Part shown: piece by piece, positions 61,319 through 64,000 of the stretch | How the letters are laid out: each line of letters opens with the position of its first letter | Position numbering within the stretch: the first letter of the stretch is position 1 | Program-made: the position numbers and the translations under genes | Notes under the pieces: model-generated | What the model was told of the DNA's origin: nothing | Seen by the model: the letters and a program-made list of their open reading frames with translations, nothing else | Database searches by the model: none | Origin: Anaerovibrio sp. RM50 | Lineage (GTDB): Bacteria; Bacillota; Negativicutes; Selenomonadales; Selenomonadaceae | Reading direction: 5' to 3' | DNA: 64,000 nt | NCBI RefSeq assembly: GCF_000622005.1 | Contig: NZ_KK211383.1 | Coordinates: 62,001 to 126,000 of the forward strand

Positions 61319-61855
61319 TCATGAATAAATTTCTCTCTTAAGAACACCAATTACAGGAAGGTTTCTGTATTTTTCAGCATAATCAAGTCCATAGCCCACC
61401 AGGAACTCATCAGGAACCTCAAAGCCGCAATAGTCGATTTTAACATCCACCTGACGGCGGGATGGCTTGGAAAGAAGGGCGCAGAGCTTCACGCTGGCCG
61501 GCTTGCGCTCATTAAGGATAGCCATCAGATTGCTCATAGTAATGCCGGAATCAATAATATCCTCCACCAGGAGTACATGACGGCCGGCAATATCCTTGTT
61601 AAGATCCTTCTTAATATTTACCTTGCCGCTGGAAACTGCAGCATCGCCATAGCTGGAGGCCGCAATAAAATCAATGTTGATTGGCAGCTTAATCTGTCTG
61701 ATAAGATCGGTGAAGAATACAGCTGCACCATTCAGGATACCTACTACAACCACATCCTTGCCCTCATAATCCCTGGCAATCTGCTGACCAAGCTCAGCAA
61801 CCTTTGCTGCAATAGCCTTCTCATCAAACATTACACTTTCCAAATCTTTTTTCAT
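61319..61855 (-). CDS. hpt: Hypoxanthine phosphoribosyltransferase Hpt
   Basis: Hpt salvages hypoxanthine and guanine to IMP and GMP. The 178-residue protein shows the PRPP-binding motif VLLVEDIIDSGITMSNLMAI, IDFIAASSYGDAAVSSGK and the C-terminal FLVGYGLDYAEKYRNLPVIG. Length is standard. Its ATG is one base after the tilS stop, with AAAGGAG inside the tilS end. The tilS-hpt-ftsH order is conserved in Firmicutes. Confidence 0.97.
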   Translation of the reverse strand: MKKDLESVMFDEKAIAAKVAELGQQIARDYEGKDVVVVGILNGAAVFFTDLIRQIKLPINIDFIAASSYGDAAVSSGKVNIKKDLNKDIAGRHVLLVEDIIDSGITMSNLMAILNERKPASVKLCALLSKPSRRQVDVKIDYCGFEVPDEFLVGYGLDYAEKYRNLPVIGVLKREIYS

Positions 61856-61856
61856 T

Positions 61857-63275
61857 TTATTTTTCTCCTTTTACATAAGAAAGTATTACATACTGCTTTG
61901 TATTCCCGTCAGCCAGTGCCGTTGCCGTCTGTCTCAGGCCTGCCACCCAGATTATTTCACCCGTAACGGGGCTCACAACCAGAGGCATACGGTCCCGGCT
62001 GCTTCGTTCCACCTTGGCATCTACGAAGAAATCCTTAAGCTTTTTGCTGCCTGCCTTAAGTCTGATTCTGTCACCCTCCCGGCGATAACGCACTATAAGC
62101 TCTATACCGCACTTGTCAGCATCACAATATATTTTATCCTTGGAGAAAGGACCTTCCCCCTCCAATGAATCAGTCACATAGGCAGATATAGCACCGCCTC
62201 CGGGCAATGCTACAGTACTTCCCAAACTAAGAATTATTTTATATGGTGTATCTTCTATTGTACCATGACTTGGCAAAATATTTTCAGTTTTTTTTAATAA
62301 ATTAAAAATACCATAACTGATTTTGGCAACGCACCCATTGGGAAGATCAAGAGAGCTGCCGGTGACATTTTTTTCTATAAGCTCCAATATGGCCTCCACC
62401 TGCCTAAAAGTGAGGGTTGTCCCATGACTTATTTTCTGAACCAAATACTGAATGAGCCGCCGTCTGATGGCCAATGGCTCCTTTAAAAATTCAGAAGCTG
62501 AAAATTTATAACAGCCCTTTTCCTGTCCCTCCTGGGAACATAGCCTAGCCGCTGTCTGACAGGTAAGATCATGAAGCAGTTTCTCCTCGGCTGAGGCAGT
62601 TGCCGCCAGATTACACATTCCCTGAGTAATATTGCTGTTGTACTCAGACTTCAAAAGTGGCAGCAGATGAAGCCTGATTTTATTGCGGGTGCAGTCGGTC
62701 TCATCATTGGTGGCATCCTGTCTTGGTTCCAGCCCCTGCTTATGGCAGTATTCCACCAGTTCCGCCTTGACAAAGGGCAGAAGTGGGCGAATGATGTTGT
62801 CACGCTTTGGCAAAATTCCCGTCAGCCCTTTAAGCCCCGTACCACGCAAAAAATGCATCATCACTGTTTCAGCCTGATCATCGGCGTGATGGGCAGTAGC
62901 AATTATGCCGTTATCAAACCTTTGGGAAAGTTTATGTAAAAATCCGTAGCGCATTCTTCTGGCACAGGTTTCAAGAGATTCCCCACTTTCCCTGCTTAGC
63001 TGGGGGATATTGCCAGACTCCGAATAGAAGGGAATGTCCCTTTCATGGCAAAATCTCTTTACAAAGGCTTCATCCTCCCTGGACGCCTGTCCCCGTATAC
63101 CATGCTCATAATGGGCGGCAACCACCCTTATTTCCAGCCCTTCCTTCAGCTTCCATAATAGATCCAACAGTGCCAATGAATCTGGGCCGCCGGAGCAGGC
63201 CACTATTACAGTGTCCCCCCCATTTGTCAGGGAATTACGTTGCCAGTATTCAATTAGGCGTTTTTCCAGACTCAT
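61857..63275 (-). CDS. tilS: tRNA(Ile)-lysidine synthase TilS
   Basis: TilS converts C34 of tRNA-Ile(CAU) to lysidine. The protein has the PP-loop VIVACSGGPDSLALLDLLWK, AAHYEHGIRGQASREDEAFV and TAHHADDQAETVMMHFLRGT, then the substrate-binding and C-terminal TilS domains (VRYRREGDRIRLKAGSKKLK). I start at the ATG at 63275 (MSLEKRLIEYWQRN), behind GGAGGG, giving 472 residues; the in-frame TTG at 63287 overlaps that site. Confidence 0.96.
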   Translation of the reverse strand: MSLEKRLIEYWQRNSLTNGGDTVIVACSGGPDSLALLDLLWKLKEGLEIRVVAAHYEHGIRGQASREDEAFVKRFCHERDIPFYSESGNIPQLSRESGESLETCARRMRYGFLHKLSQRFDNGIIATAHHADDQAETVMMHFLRGTGLKGLTGILPKRDNIIRPLLPFVKAELVEYCHKQGLEPRQDATNDETDCTRNKIRLHLLPLLKSEYNSNITQGMCNLAATASAEEKLLHDLTCQTAARLCSQEGQEKGCYKFSASEFLKEPLAIRRRLIQYLVQKISHGTTLTFRQVEAILELIEKNVTGSSLDLPNGCVAKISYGIFNLLKKTENILPSHGTIEDTPYKIILSLGSTVALPGGGAISAYVTDSLEGEGPFSKDKIYCDADKCGIELIVRYRREGDRIRLKAGSKKLKDFFVDAKVERSSRDRMPLVVSPVTGEIIWVAGLRQTATALADGNTKQYVILSYVKGEK

Positions 63276-63297
63276 AATTCCCTCCAAAATATAAAAT

Positions 63298-63324
63298 AAA
63301 CTGGACTGATAAACAGTCCAGTTT
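63298..63324 (-). terminator. Intrinsic terminator between the S1-domain gene and tilS
   Basis: AAACTGGACTG pairs perfectly with CAGTCCAGTTT across a five-base loop, followed by ATTTTATATTTT on the minus strand. Confidence 0.75.
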
Positions 63325-63339
63325 TAAATTCGCAAAAAA

Positions 63340-63822
63340 TTATCTTCTGCGGCCACCGCCACGGCCACCGCGTTTTGAATCGGTCTTGCGGCTAAGATCT
63401 GTAAGCCGTTCGTCACTGTCCTTCAGAAATCTGGAAAGCTTATCCTCAAAGGATGCAGTGGCATTGTTGAAACGAGGCCCGGCAGCACTGCGGCTAAAAC
63501 CACCAGCTGGCTTGCTGGCTGCAGGACGTGGTTCAAAATTCTTCTTTTCGAAAGGCTTCTTCTCGAAGCTCTGCTCCTCCTGCTTCTTCTCCTGAGCACG
63601 CTTTATGGAAAGTGCAATCTTTCCCTTTTCATCAACGGAAAGTACTTTGACCTTTACGTTATCCTGCTCCTTCAGGAATTCACTAACATTATTGACATAA
63701 ACATCTGCAACCTCGGAAATATGCACGAGGCCAACCTTACCCTCTGGCAGATTAACAAAAGCACCAAAATTAGTAATGCCGGAGACTACGCCCTCAACAA
63801 TACTGCCTACTTCAATGGACAA
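63340..63822 (-). CDS. S1-domain RNA-binding protein (YabR-like)
   Basis: The 160-residue protein has one N-terminal S1 domain (VGSIVEGVVSGITNFGAFVN, LPEGKVGLVHISEVADVYVN, KVKVLSVDEKGKIALSIKRA). A disordered, basic tail rich in Lys, Phe, Arg and Gly follows, ending RGGRGGGRRR (RGG-box like). It is the same gene found between divIC and tilS in Bacillus (yabR). RNA or ribosome binding is expected from the domain; the role is not established. Confidence 0.9.
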   Translation of the reverse strand: MSIEVGSIVEGVVSGITNFGAFVNLPEGKVGLVHISEVADVYVNNVSEFLKEQDNVKVKVLSVDEKGKIALSIKRAQEKKQEEQSFEKKPFEKKNFEPRPAASKPAGGFSRSAAGPRFNNATASFEDKLSRFLKDSDERLTDLSRKTDSKRGGRGGGRRR

Positions 63823-63912
63823 AATACTTCCTCCTTAGATAATACAACACTAATACAAGTATTATACTATCCTGTTTCTTTCAGTGTCAAGAATTTCAAG
63901 GCTTTGTGGCAC

Positions 63913-64000
63913 TTACTTTTTTTGATAAATATAAGGGATTTCTCCCTGTTTTGTCATGCCCAGATCCTCTCTGGCCAATTTTTCAACATAGGAAGGATCC
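63913..64000 (-). CDS. Septum formation initiator DivIC/FtsB, C-terminal end (cut by window edge)
   Basis: Only the last 28 codons are in the window. They read DPSYVEKLAREDLGMTKQGE then IPYIYQKK and stop at 63913, the typical C-terminus of DivIC/FtsB cell-division proteins. Position just before the S1-domain gene matches B. subtilis divIC-yabR. Identification is good despite the short fragment. Confidence 0.8.
   Translation of the reverse strand, partial: DPSYVEKLAREDLGMTKQGEIPYIYQKK

Overview
The window comes from a low-to-mid GC Firmicutes-type genome that nevertheless has an outer membrane. CodY, HslUV/ClpQY, T-box control, TrmFO and a B. subtilis-like gene order (dprA-topA-trmFO-hslV-hslU-codY-flgB-...-flhA; dnaG-rpoD-trmK; divIC-S1 protein-tilS-hpt-ftsH-coaX) point to Firmicutes. 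TonB/ExbB/ExbD and a periplasmic-type CbiK point to a diderm. Together these suggest the Negativicutes, probably a motile selenomonad relative; the genus cannot be fixed from sequence reading alone. Almost everything is on the minus strand, so transcription mostly runs from high to low coordinates.

Region 1 (1-19.8 kb) is one long flagellar operon read leftwards: flgB, flgC, fliE, fliF, fliG, fliH, fliI, fliJ, a lytic transglycosylase, an MgtE-N/YlxF-like protein, fliK, flgD, a TIGR02530-type protein, flgE, flbD, fliL, fliM, fliY, cheY, fliO, fliP, fliQ, fliR, flhB and the start of flhA. Region 2 (20.1-27.8 kb) is codY, hslU, hslV, trmFO, topA and dprA, directly upstream of the flagellar genes as in Bacillus but without the xerC/codV gene. 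Region 3 (28-33.6 kb) holds pncB with a 25-codon membrane mini-ORF, a stand-alone copy of the domain normally fused to the N-terminus of dihydropteroate synthase next to folB (plus strand), a c-di-AMP riboswitch-controlled NlpC/P60 hydrolase, RNase P RNA, thiE, a NIF3-family gene and trmK.

Region 4 (33.7-38.8 kb) is dgt-dnaG-rpoD, where RpoD carries a very long Lys/Thr/Ala-rich histone-H1-like N-terminal tail. Region 5 (38.9-43 kb) has a small, apparently strongly expressed 70-aa gene, glyQS with a glycine T-box leader interrupted by a 160-bp palindromic insertion, and tRNA-Arg(CCG). Region 6 (43-56.4 kb) is a metal/corrinoid region: a ZnuBC-like ABC transporter, an ABC-2 exporter pair, tonB-exbD-exbB-cbiK behind a cobalamin riboswitch, a GntP-type permease, a second cobalamin riboswitch with no obvious target gene, a cation diffusion facilitator, an exported GH84 glycosidase and an M18 aminopeptidase. 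Two inverted copies of a 129-bp palindromic repeat lie near its edges. Region 7 (56.4-64 kb) is housekeeping: dusB, coaX, birA, ftsH, hpt, tilS, an S1-domain protein and the tail of divIC/ftsB.

The most unusual signals are the orphan cobalamin riboswitch (51.8-52.0 kb), the palindromic element inside the glycine T-box (42.55-42.71 kb), the covarying 129-bp repeat pair, the RpoD/TopA basic tails and the detached DHPS N-terminal domain. Family assignments are by recognition of motifs and gene order; no database search was run.
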